Source: Mesorhizobium sp. Root157 (GTDB lineage: Bacteria; Pseudomonadota; Alphaproteobacteria; Rhizobiales; Rhizobiaceae). From it: DNA of 41,757 nt. The stretch is from NCBI RefSeq assembly GCF_001427385.1, contig NZ_LMGJ01000010.1, forward strand, positions 1 to 41,757, in the 5' to 3' direction. Under the pieces are notes generated by a model that made no database searches, was not told the DNA's origin, and worked only from the letters and a program-made list of their open reading frames with translations. The position numbers and the translations under genes were made by a program. Within the stretch, counting starts at the first letter, position 1. The number at the start of each line of letters is the position of its first letter. Positions 35,294-41,757 of this stretch are shown here, piece by piece.

Positions 35294-36163
35294 GTGACCA
35301 GAATTCTTACCGTAGCTGCTGCGCAAACTGGCCCCGTATTGTCGGACGATATTACCGCAGAAATAAAGAGCGCTGTCGAGCTGGTGGAAGAGGCGGGCAA
35401 GAAAGGCGTCGACATCATCGGCTTCTGCGAATTATTCCTCACGCCATTCTTCCCGAACCGTCTCGAATCCGATTTCGCGAAGTGGTTCATTGATCTGTCC
35501 GACGCGCGCATACAGCCGTTGCTCGAAGCCGCCAAGAAGCACAACATGGCTCTCGTCCTCCCCTTTGGTGAGAAGAACAATGGCCGATTCTACAATTCCA
35601 CGGCTGTCATCGACGAAAACGGATCGCTGGTCGGTATCTACCGCAAGGTTCATATCCCGGCGATCTTCCCGAGTCAGCTGAAGGGCGGCACGGGCTCGTA
35701 TGAGAAGTTCTATTTCACCCCCGGTGACGATCTGAACGTCTTCGAGGTGAAGGGCGCCAAGGTTGGCATCCAGATCTGCTACGACCGCAAATTCCCCGAA
35801 GGCTCGCGCACGCTCGCCGCCAAGGGCGCAGAAATCCTCTTTATGCCGATCTGCGCCGCCTCGTATGGCGAGACCATGCTGCGCGACAACACCTGGGATC
35901 TGCCGATGCGCGCCCGAGCGTACGAGAACGGCACATATGTGGTTGCGATCAACCGCGCCGGAGACGAGCACGGCCGCAAGCATCTCGGTCAGAGCATGAT
36001 CATCTCGCCAGTAGGCGCGGAGATCCTGTCGATCGGCGGCACCGAAAAGGCCGAGCTTCTTGTCGAGAAGATTGATCTGGATCAGGTGCGTGTGGCGCGA
36101 ACGAGCCTCCCTTGGTGGCGCGACCGTCGGCCCGAACTCTATTCAGCATTGACGAAAATCTAA
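35294..36163 (+). CDS. N-carbamoyl amino acid hydrolase (nitrilase superfamily)
   Basis: 289 aa starting at GTG 35294, with AGGAG seven bases upstream. The nitrilase catalytic triad is present: E46 in GFCELFLTPFF, K118 in YRKVHIPAI and C162 in QICYDRKFPEG. Sequence around the Glu and Cys resembles N-carbamoyl-D-amino acid amidohydrolase and beta-ureidopropionase. It would release ammonia and CO2 from the ring-opened product of the amidohydrolase, giving a free amino acid (glycine from hydantoin, a D-amino acid from 5-substituted hydantoins, beta-alanine from dihydrouracil). It is in the same operon as the amidohydrolase and importer genes. Confidence 0.9.
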   Translation: MTRILTVAAAQTGPVLSDDITAEIKSAVELVEEAGKKGVDIIGFCELFLTPFFPNRLESDFAKWFIDLSDARIQPLLEAAKKHNMALVLPFGEKNNGRFYNSTAVIDENGSLVGIYRKVHIPAIFPSQLKGGTGSYEKFYFTPGDDLNVFEVKGAKVGIQICYDRKFPEGSRTLAAKGAEILFMPICAASYGETMLRDNTWDLPMRARAYENGTYVVAINRAGDEHGRKHLGQSMIISPVGAEILSIGGTEKAELLVEKIDLDQVRVARTSLPWWRDRRPELYSALTKI

Positions 36164-36274
36164 TCAGAGTGGGACCAGCGTAAACAAATATGCTGAGGGC
36201 ATAAGAACAGGCTGAAAACTATTTTAGCAATAAACTAAGTATGCTCTCTGTGTTCGGACTGGCGATAGTGGGTG

Positions 36275-37255
36275 ATGAAACGACCTATGAAGAAGATGTA
36301 TATAGTTTTGACTATGGATTGCGAACCGTCGAGGGGAACCACCCACCCCCTCGCAACGGGTCCTGAAGACTGGACTGTTGGAGAAAACGCCGTGTGCGGG
36401 TATTCAGAGATCGCCTCACGGTACGGATTCCCTGTTACGTTGTTCGTGCATCCGGAAACGGCAATTGCCCAAGCTGCAATGTTTCGGGATTTGGAGCAGC
36501 ATGGGGCATGTCTGGGATTGCACATGCATCCCTGGAAATACTCACGTTGGCGCTACAACGGTTCAAGATACCACGCTCACTATGGCGGCCTCTCGGAGGC
36601 CGAGCAATTGGCGCTTCTGGCTGAATCATCGGCTCTCTGGCAAGATGCCATTGGAAGGCGTCCGTCATACTTCCGCCCCGGTACCTTTTCGGCAAACGAT
36701 GCCATTTTTCGGGTACTTGATAGTCTTGGTTTCAAGGGTGGTTCTTGCACAGCCCCAGGTAGGGTCATTCCTGAAATGTGCGCGGTATGGTCTGGTGCAG
36801 AGCCCGATCCGCACCTCGCAAACGCCGTATTCCGTCAAATTGCTGGAGATCTCAGCTTCGTTAACATGCCTTTGTCGGCAGATCGATCAGTTCTTCTGAG
36901 CGGTCCCTCCGGACGGAGCATGTATGCGGATCTTCGTCCCGATGTAGATTGGCTTGGCCAATACCAAACTTCCTACAAAAAGATAGCAACAAACATCGTT
37001 TCTCAAGTTCTCAAACGCGATCCAGATGTTCCTGTCCTGAATACAATTAGCCATAATCAATATGCTTATAGAGATTCAGGTGATCCTGTTTATCAGCGAC
37101 TCCAGAGAATGCTCGATGAGGTTTGTGCGGCCTGTTCCGCGGCAAATCTGGAGCCGGTAGGCGTCACGTTGTCCGACATCACAAATGCGGTACTTTTAGC
37201 CCCAAAGAGGGACATTCCTTTTGCGCTCGAAGGCGCAATTTTTGACAAAAAATAG
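36275..37255 (+). CDS. NodB-homology (polysaccharide deacetylase-like) hydrolase
   Basis: 326 aa from ATG 36275 (GTG 36272 and ATG 36287 are possible). The NodB/CE4 fold is indicated by the metal motif MDCEPS near residue 15, the HxH-type GLHMHPWKYSRW near 85 and RPGTFSANDAIFRVL near 130. There is no signal peptide, so it is cytoplasmic and unlikely to act on cell-wall sugars. Members of this fold include PuuE-type allantoinases and cyclic imide hydrolases, which would fit the neighbouring amidohydrolase pathway. The true substrate is unknown. It lies about 110 bp after the N-carbamoyl hydrolase gene and just before the Tct transporter genes. Confidence 0.8.
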   Translation: MKRPMKKMYIVLTMDCEPSRGTTHPLATGPEDWTVGENAVCGYSEIASRYGFPVTLFVHPETAIAQAAMFRDLEQHGACLGLHMHPWKYSRWRYNGSRYHAHYGGLSEAEQLALLAESSALWQDAIGRRPSYFRPGTFSANDAIFRVLDSLGFKGGSCTAPGRVIPEMCAVWSGAEPDPHLANAVFRQIAGDLSFVNMPLSADRSVLLSGPSGRSMYADLRPDVDWLGQYQTSYKKIATNIVSQVLKRDPDVPVLNTISHNQYAYRDSGDPVYQRLQRMLDEVCAACSAANLEPVGVTLSDITNAVLLAPKRDIPFALEGAIFDKK

Positions 37256-37277
37256 GCTCATTAAGGGAGGAAAACTT

Positions 37278-38237
37278 ATGAGGCATCAACTTAAAACTGC
37301 TTTCATGGCAATCGCCGTTTCGCTCGTGATCAGCGTGCCGGCCAAGGCGGATTATCCTGAAAAACCCATTTCTCTCATTGTTCCTTTTGCTGCTGGCGGG
37401 GGAACGGATGTGGCGGCTCGTATTACTGCCAAGTATCTGAGCAAGGAGCTGGACACGCCAGTCAATATTGTGAATCAAGGTGGTGGCAATTCGATTCCGG
37501 GGACGCTGTCCGTTCTTGGTGCTCGGGCGGATGGCTATACACTTCTGTTCGATTCTCCGGCCACAAGCTCTTTGCACGGCTTGCGTGCCGATTTGCCATA
37601 CGAGCTGGAGAAGCGCAGCTGGGGACCGATGGTGGTTATTAATCCATATCTCTATGCAGTAAACGGCAAATCGGAATGGAAAACACTAGCTGACATCGCC
37701 GCCGCTGGGGTGGCAGATCCATCTGCGATTAAGCTTGGTTGGCTTGGCGGCAGCAGCTTCACCGACACGGTCAATTTAAAACTGCTGGATGTTATGGGAA
37801 TCGATCCTGGTGCGGTTGCTAAGGTTCCGTTCAACGGCTCGGGACCGTCTATGACGGCGCTTGCCGGCGGCCATATTAATTTATCGGGAGGATCCCTTGG
37901 AGCGGCTATCGCTTTTCATCAATCGGGAGATATCCGCATTCTCGCCCTAACGGGCGATGACCGGTTGGACACGATCCCGGAAGTGCCTACTGCTAAGGAG
38001 GTCGGGTTCGACGTTCCCATGGTAGGCTGGAATTCTCTTTCTGGCCCTGCTGGTCTTCCAGACGAAGTAGTTGCACGACTCGAGACAGCAGTCCAGGCCA
38101 TCATCAAGAACCCCGAATTCGTCAAAGAACAAACCATGGCCGGTAATCTGCCGAAGTACATGCCGGCCGAGGAAGTGTGGCCTTATGTTCAGCAGGAGGT
38201 TGAAAACATAAGAATCCTGACAACTCCTTCAGAGTGA
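37278..38237 (+). CDS. Tripartite tricarboxylate transporter, substrate-binding protein (TctC/Bug)
   Basis: 319 aa from ATG 37278, behind AAGGGAGG. The signal peptide is MRHQLKTAFMAIAVSLVISV, with cleavage near AKA-DYP. The Bug-family start DYPEKPISLIVPFAAGGGTD and the later LSGGSLGAAIAFHQSGDIRI are typical. It is a periplasmic receptor for a carboxylate or amide-type ligand, working with the TctB and TctA genes that follow. Bug proteins bind very diverse ligands, so the substrate is open; an organic acid from the pathway, or the substrate of the NodB-like enzyme, is plausible. Confidence 0.93.
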   Translation: MRHQLKTAFMAIAVSLVISVPAKADYPEKPISLIVPFAAGGGTDVAARITAKYLSKELDTPVNIVNQGGGNSIPGTLSVLGARADGYTLLFDSPATSSLHGLRADLPYELEKRSWGPMVVINPYLYAVNGKSEWKTLADIAAAGVADPSAIKLGWLGGSSFTDTVNLKLLDVMGIDPGAVAKVPFNGSGPSMTALAGGHINLSGGSLGAAIAFHQSGDIRILALTGDDRLDTIPEVPTAKEVGFDVPMVGWNSLSGPAGLPDEVVARLETAVQAIIKNPEFVKEQTMAGNLPKYMPAEEVWPYVQQEVENIRILTTPSE

Positions 38238-38287
38238 GGCGATCCTGACGCCTACCTGCCTTGATCCAAGCGCGCGACGGGTGCCTT

Positions 38288-38740
38288 ATGAAAACTCCAG
38301 TACGGACTCTCCTTGAAACAGTCCCGGTGGCGGTCCTAGCCTCGATCACGTTGTGGGACGCCAATCGGCTTCGCACCAGTTATCCCGATACAGTCGGCTC
38401 CTACGAAGGAGCCGCCTGGATGACCCTTGTAGCAATCCTACTCTTGGTTATGGTAGCGGCTATCAATCTTTGGCCTCCGCCATTGCAAGAACAGACAGAG
38501 GAAGAGCCTCTCGGGCTCATACAACCCCTCTCCATCTTGGCCCTCATTTGTATTTACATTGTTGGGCTTAACTATCTTGGATTTCTAATATCGACAGCCG
38601 CTTTTCTGATAATTTATATGCTTGTTATAAGCGGCAGAAGACCAATCCCATCGATAACTGTTAGCCTTTTGTTTGCTCTCATTGCGAACTATATTTTTGA
38701 TATTCTCCTCGTTCCGCTCCCACCGAGCCTACTGTTTTGA
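38288..38740 (+). CDS. Tripartite tricarboxylate transporter, small membrane subunit (TctB)
   Basis: 150 aa from ATG 38288 (MKTPVRTLLETVPVAVLASI); the TTG at 38261 is less likely. Four hydrophobic segments are visible, at about 10-25, 45-65, 83-110 and 125-145. This is the usual four-helix TctB topology and length. It lies between the TctC and TctA genes in the same direction. The sequence is weakly conserved in this family, so the call rests on context and topology. Confidence 0.88.
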   Translation: MKTPVRTLLETVPVAVLASITLWDANRLRTSYPDTVGSYEGAAWMTLVAILLLVMVAAINLWPPPLQEQTEEEPLGLIQPLSILALICIYIVGLNYLGFLISTAAFLIIYMLVISGRRPIPSITVSLLFALIANYIFDILLVPLPPSLLF

Positions 38741-38794
38741 CTAACCAGGTAGGTATGCTCGCCTTGTAGATCTATCGTTAAAAAGGACACAGTG

Positions 38795-40252
38795 ATGGAG
38801 TTTGTCGCAGGGCTAATAAAAGTTCTATCTCCTGAATATCTGCTCTATGCTACGGTCGGCTGCTTGCTTGGCACGCTGGTTGGAGTTTTGCCCGGCGTCG
38901 GTGCCGCAACAGCGGTCGCTTTACTGTTTCCGTTTACATCGTATCTTCCTCCCGACGGAATGATCATCGCACTCGCCGCAATCTATTACGGCGCACAGTA
39001 TGGGGGCTCAACATCAGCCATTCTCATGAATGTGCCGGGCGAAGTCGCTTCGATGGTAACGGCACTCGATGGCCACGTCCTCACGAAGCAGGGTCGCGCC
39101 GGGCCAGCCCTTGCAATGGCAGCTATCGCATCGTTCATCGCCGGCATTACCGGTGCGATTCTTATTTCGCTGGTCGGGCCCACCATTGCGCGTTTGGCGC
39201 TGAGTTTTGGCCCCGCAGAATACCTGGGACTTGGGATATTTAGTCTCGTCGCGATTGCGTCAATGTCTGGGCAGTCTCTCATTAAAGGTATCATCGTCGC
39301 GCTTGTCGGCATGATCCTTGTTATAGTGGGTTTCGATAATGCATCGGGGCTTGAGCGCATGACGTTCGGCCAGGTTTTTCTGCTACAGGGCTTTCATGTC
39401 GTGCCCATGATGATTGGCCTGTTTGGCTTGGGAGAGATTTTATCGACGTCCCAAGCTCCTAATGTATTAGCTACCAAACTCGGTCGGATCATGCCTACTC
39501 GAGAAGATTTTCGTGTTGGATTACCCGCAACCGCCCGTGCAACTGGCATCTCCCTGGTACTCGGACTCCTGCCAGGTATGATGCCTTCTACGGGATCATT
39601 CCTTTGTTATTCGGCGGAACGCCAGCGTTCAAAAACACCTCAGAAATTTGGCAAAGGAGCAATCGAGGGGGTGGCCGCAGCTGAAGCCGCTAATAATGGT
39701 ACCGCAATGTCCAACATGATACCGCTTCTCGGACTAGGTGTTCCAACCGGCCCGACTATGGCGCTGCTACTGGCCGCTTTCGGAATGTATGGTATTGTTC
39801 CAGGCCCGACCCTCTTTACTCAGCAGGCTGATCTCGTCTGGGCGCTGATCGCAAGCTTCTTCGTAGCCAACATTATTCTACTAATACTAAATCTACCGCT
39901 GGTAGGACTATGGGTTCGCCTATCGCAGATTCCATACGGTGTATTGGCACCCATCATAATAGTTATTTGCCTTGTTGGTGCCTACAGCACTCGAAACACT
40001 ATGGTGGATGTGTGGGTATGCGTCGGCGCGGGCCTACTTGGCTGGCAGATGAAGATCAGAAATTGGCCGATAGCTCCCCTCGTACTAGCTTATGTGCTGG
40101 GACCGATGATTGAACTTTCGGCACGGCAGGTGTTTTCCGTATCCCCGCTAATCCTCTTTGAGCGATGGATTTTCTGGGCGTTCATGGCGATGCTGGTTGG
40201 AGTCATCGTTCTGGCTCGCCGTTCAAAAGTGGCTGCGGATACTGTGGATTAA
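38795..40252 (+). CDS. Tripartite tricarboxylate transporter, large permease (TctA)
   Basis: 485 aa from ATG 38795, with AAAGGA seven bases upstream. About eleven or twelve transmembrane segments. TctA signatures are strong: GVLPGVGAATAVALLFPFTS, YYGAQYGGSTSAILMNVPGE, LGLLPGMMPSTGSFLCYSAE and AAEAANNGTAMSNMIPLLGL. It is the ion-coupled channel of the tripartite importer. It is the last gene of the catabolic island before the Tn_B transposase fragment, 190 bp away. Confidence 0.95.
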   Translation: MEFVAGLIKVLSPEYLLYATVGCLLGTLVGVLPGVGAATAVALLFPFTSYLPPDGMIIALAAIYYGAQYGGSTSAILMNVPGEVASMVTALDGHVLTKQGRAGPALAMAAIASFIAGITGAILISLVGPTIARLALSFGPAEYLGLGIFSLVAIASMSGQSLIKGIIVALVGMILVIVGFDNASGLERMTFGQVFLLQGFHVVPMMIGLFGLGEILSTSQAPNVLATKLGRIMPTREDFRVGLPATARATGISLVLGLLPGMMPSTGSFLCYSAERQRSKTPQKFGKGAIEGVAAAEAANNGTAMSNMIPLLGLGVPTGPTMALLLAAFGMYGIVPGPTLFTQQADLVWALIASFFVANIILLILNLPLVGLWVRLSQIPYGVLAPIIIVICLVGAYSTRNTMVDVWVCVGAGLLGWQMKIRNWPIAPLVLAYVLGPMIELSARQVFSVSPLILFERWIFWAFMAMLVGVIVLARRSKVAADTVD

Positions 40253-40441
40253 GCAAGGATGACATTCTAGGGGTGATTCGAGGTGACCCGTCTGGTGAGA
40301 CAGTTTGGCGGCTCAGCTAAGTGGATCGGGTTTGTTTTTACGCCATCAATTGCTCCGTAACCGGTGTTCTCCTCCACGTTGTCGCGCCAGCCATAATTGG
40401 GCTTTGAGTAGCAACGTAACAGAAAACACACATACGCTTGC
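40253..40441. other. Spacer between the TctA gene and the Tn_B tnpA 3' fragment
   Basis: 189 bp. The right end of Tn_B should lie here, just beyond its transposase gene. A GGGG at 40269 and a TAAG at 40318 echo Tn3 TIR ends but are 52 bp apart rather than the usual 38, and no inverted partner was found. No gene is recognisable. Confidence 0.35.
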
Positions 40442-41067
40442 CTACAGGTCGTCGATTCCTGCGGTTCGGGGATCGCGCAGCGGCCTGAGTTCGCCACGCG
40501 CTATGATTTCCGGCAGGGTGAAGGCGTAACGGCCGAGCATGTTGATGTGGCCAAAGCTCAACGGCGAGAGGTGGACGACGTCCTCAGGCTTCACCTCGTA
40601 TCCTTCAGCGCGCAGTTGATTGAGGGCAGCGTCCATGTAGATCGTGTTCCATAGCACGACGACGTTGACCACCAGGCCGAGTGAGCCGAGTTGGTCCTCC
40701 TGACCGTCGCGATAGCGCTGGCGCAGTTCGCCGCGCTTGCCGTGGAAGATCACGCGCGCCAGCCTGTGGCGATTTTCGCCGCGGTTGAGCTGTATGAGGA
40801 TGCGCCGGCGATAGCTCTCGTCATCGATGAACCGCAGCAGGTAGAGCGTCTTGATCAGGCGCCCCAGTTCCTGGAGCGCACGGGCCAGTTTCGTCGGGCG
40901 ATCGTTGGTCTGGAGGGTGCGCGTGAGCCCGGCGGCCCGCACGACGCCGAGTTTCAGCGACCCGGCGAGGCGCAGGAGATCGTCCCAGTGGTTGGCGATG
41001 AGGCGCACGTTGATCCGGTTCGCCGCAAGTTCGTCGAGCAGGCCGTAATCAGCTTTCCTGTCCACAC
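40442..41067 (-). pseudogene. tnpA: Tn_B transposase TnpA, 3' part (separated by Tn_A)
   Basis: From the CACAC duplication (41063-41067) the frame reads DRKADYGLLDELAANRINVR through the C-terminal part of the DDE domain (NRGENRHRLARVIFHGKRGE, carrying the third acidic residue) to LPEIIARGELRPLRDPRTAG and a stop at 40442. It is the exact in-frame continuation of the 5' part at 3372-5748 once Tn_A and one CACAC are removed. Alone it has no proper start and cannot be active. Confidence 0.93.
41063..41067. repeat. 5-bp target duplication CACAC of Tn_A (left copy)
   Basis: Matches CACAC at 3367-3371 beyond the other end of Tn_A. Confidence 0.9.
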
Positions 41068-41112
41068 GGCGTCACGACACGAAAGTGGTGGATCTGTCCG
41101 ACATTTGAGAAC
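41068..41112. repeat. Tn_A terminal inverted repeat, left end (TIR C)
   Basis: Starts GGCGTCACGACACGAAAGTG and ends CATTTGAGAAC. It is the inverse of 3322-3366 with two mismatches in 45. It lies 9 bp from the stop of the Tn_A transposase. Confidence 0.92.
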
Positions 41113-41121
41113 ATATAGTGA

Positions 41122-41757
41122 TCAAGCGGCCAGTATGGATGTTTCGCGCCGAAGCGGCCTGAGGTCGAGACTATCAGTCGGAGTCCAGATATAATCGCCG
41201 GTGAGGCTGATATGTTGCCATCCGAGCGGCGTGATGTGCTTGATCACGTCGGCCGGCGTGGCAATGCCTTCGCGATTGAGCTCGGCGAAAGTCGGTTCGA
41301 GATAGAGCGTATTCCAGTAAACGATCGCGTTGATGAGCAGGTTCAGCCCGGACGCCCTGTAGAACTGGCTCTCGAAGGTTCTGTCCCGCAGCTCTCCGAG
41401 GCGATTGAAGAACAGTGCACGGGCCAGGGTGTTCTGGGCCTCGCTCTTGTTGAGGCCGGCGGTGGCGTTCCTGCGCATTTCGGGGTTCTGCCACCATTGC
41501 GGGAGGAAGATTGATCGATTGATGCGTCCGATGTCGCGGAGCGCAAGCGCCAGTCCGTTTTGACGCGGGAATGCGGACAGTTTCGCCAGCAAGGTCGAAG
41601 GCCGCACCTGGCCGGAACGGATCGTTGTAACGAGACGCAGGATGTCATTCCAATTTACCCTGATCCGCTCGACGTTGATGGGTTCGCCGAAGAGCGAGGC
41701 GAGGTTTTCGGGAGGCGTGTCGCCCGGGAAGAGATAGAGCCGGCGATCCTTGAGGCC
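41122..41757 (-). CDS. tnpA: Tn3-family transposase TnpA of Tn_A, C-terminal part (open at window edge)
   Basis: The frame is open from the right window edge to a stop at 41122. It includes the C-terminal DDE segment INRSIFLPQWWQNPEMRRNA, NKSEAQNTLARALFFNRLGE and the end DSLDLRPLRRETSILAA. Its first 234 bases repeat the left window end, so it continues the 855-codon N-terminal part at 1-2565 to a 988-aa protein. A GTG at 41607 would be only an artificial start. It ends 9 bp before TIR C. Confidence 0.9.
   Translation of the reverse strand, partial: GLKDRRLYLFPGDTPPENLASLFGEPINVERIRVNWNDILRLVTTIRSGQVRPSTLLAKLSAFPRQNGLALALRDIGRINRSIFLPQWWQNPEMRRNATAGLNKSEAQNTLARALFFNRLGELRDRTFESQFYRASGLNLLINAIVYWNTLYLEPTFAELNREGIATPADVIKHITPLGWQHISLTGDYIWTPTDSLDLRPLRRETSILAA
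41543..41757. repeat. End overlap, right copy (identical to 20-234)
   Basis: Direct 215-bp copy of the left window end within tnpA of Tn_A. See the left copy for the four silent mismatches in the adjoining 19 bases. Confidence 0.9.

Noticed and set aside
40269..40321. GGGG...TAAG pattern as the Tn_B terminal repeat
   Set aside because: The spacing is 52 bp rather than about 38, and no inverted counterpart was found near 6366-6970.

Overview
The window reads as a mobile plasmid (or plasmid-like circle) of an alphaproteobacterium, most likely a Rhizobiales or Rhodobacterales member. The basis is a Ti-type TraA relaxase with a DUF6118-like neighbour, a GC-rich backbone, and beta-hydroxyaspartate-type enzymes of the kind known from those orders. 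No rRNA, tRNA or CRISPR array was seen.

Topology. The two window ends overlap. Bases 1-234 match 41524-41757, with four silent differences in the first 19 bases and identity after that. An independent sign of circularity comes from one Tn3-family transposase gene. Its 5' part (3372-5748) is at the left and its 3' part (40442-41067) is at the right. Each part abuts a 45-bp terminal inverted repeat and a CACAC duplication, and together they restore an in-frame 1000-aa protein. So a ~3.8 kb Tn3-family element, here called Tn_A, sits in the tnpA of a second element, Tn_B, and the window was opened inside Tn_A. The implied circle is about 41.5 kb. Integration of such a circle between two Tn_A copies is the alternative.

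Layout. 1-3366: Tn_A (tnpA, res, tnpR, TIR). 3367-6365: Tn_B tnpA 5' fragment and tnpR. 6516-18979: plasmid backbone. This holds a frameshifted ATPase, a DUF6118-like protein, MOBQ relaxase TraA with an RSF1010-type oriT in its upstream region, TraD/C-like and TraG proteins, ParDE toxin-antitoxin, a ParA/RHH partition pair, a SprT-like protein and a probable replication initiator. CATG-rich repeats are scattered through it. No mating-pair-formation genes are present, so the plasmid looks mobilizable rather than self-transmissible. 18980-23713: remnant of a second Tn_A-like element (TIR plus 5'-truncated tnpR) joined to a complete Tn3-family element, Tn_D, with perfect 47-bp inverted repeats. 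Its right end truncates a pyridoxal kinase gene.

23714-40252 is a catabolic island. One block on the + strand encodes RidA, a DadA-like FAD dehydrogenase, a second RidA, a BhcB-like PLP dehydratase and a BhcC-like PLP aldolase. A LysR regulator faces it. Divergent from the regulator is a block encoding a cyclic amidohydrolase (hydantoinase/dihydropyrimidinase family), a NitT/TauT-type ABC importer, an N-carbamoyl amino acid hydrolase, a NodB-fold enzyme and a tripartite tricarboxylate (TctCBA) transporter.

The most interesting reading is a self-contained route for a cyclic ureide such as hydantoin. It would be imported and opened to an N-carbamoyl amino acid, which is cleaved to glycine or another amino acid. 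The FAD enzyme and RidA would oxidise part of this to glyoxylate. The BhcC/BhcB pair would then condense glycine and glyoxylate to C4 iminosuccinate, which RidA could hydrolyse to oxaloacetate. This would be a beta-hydroxyaspartate route without BhcA and BhcD. It is an inference from gene content, not proven by sequence.
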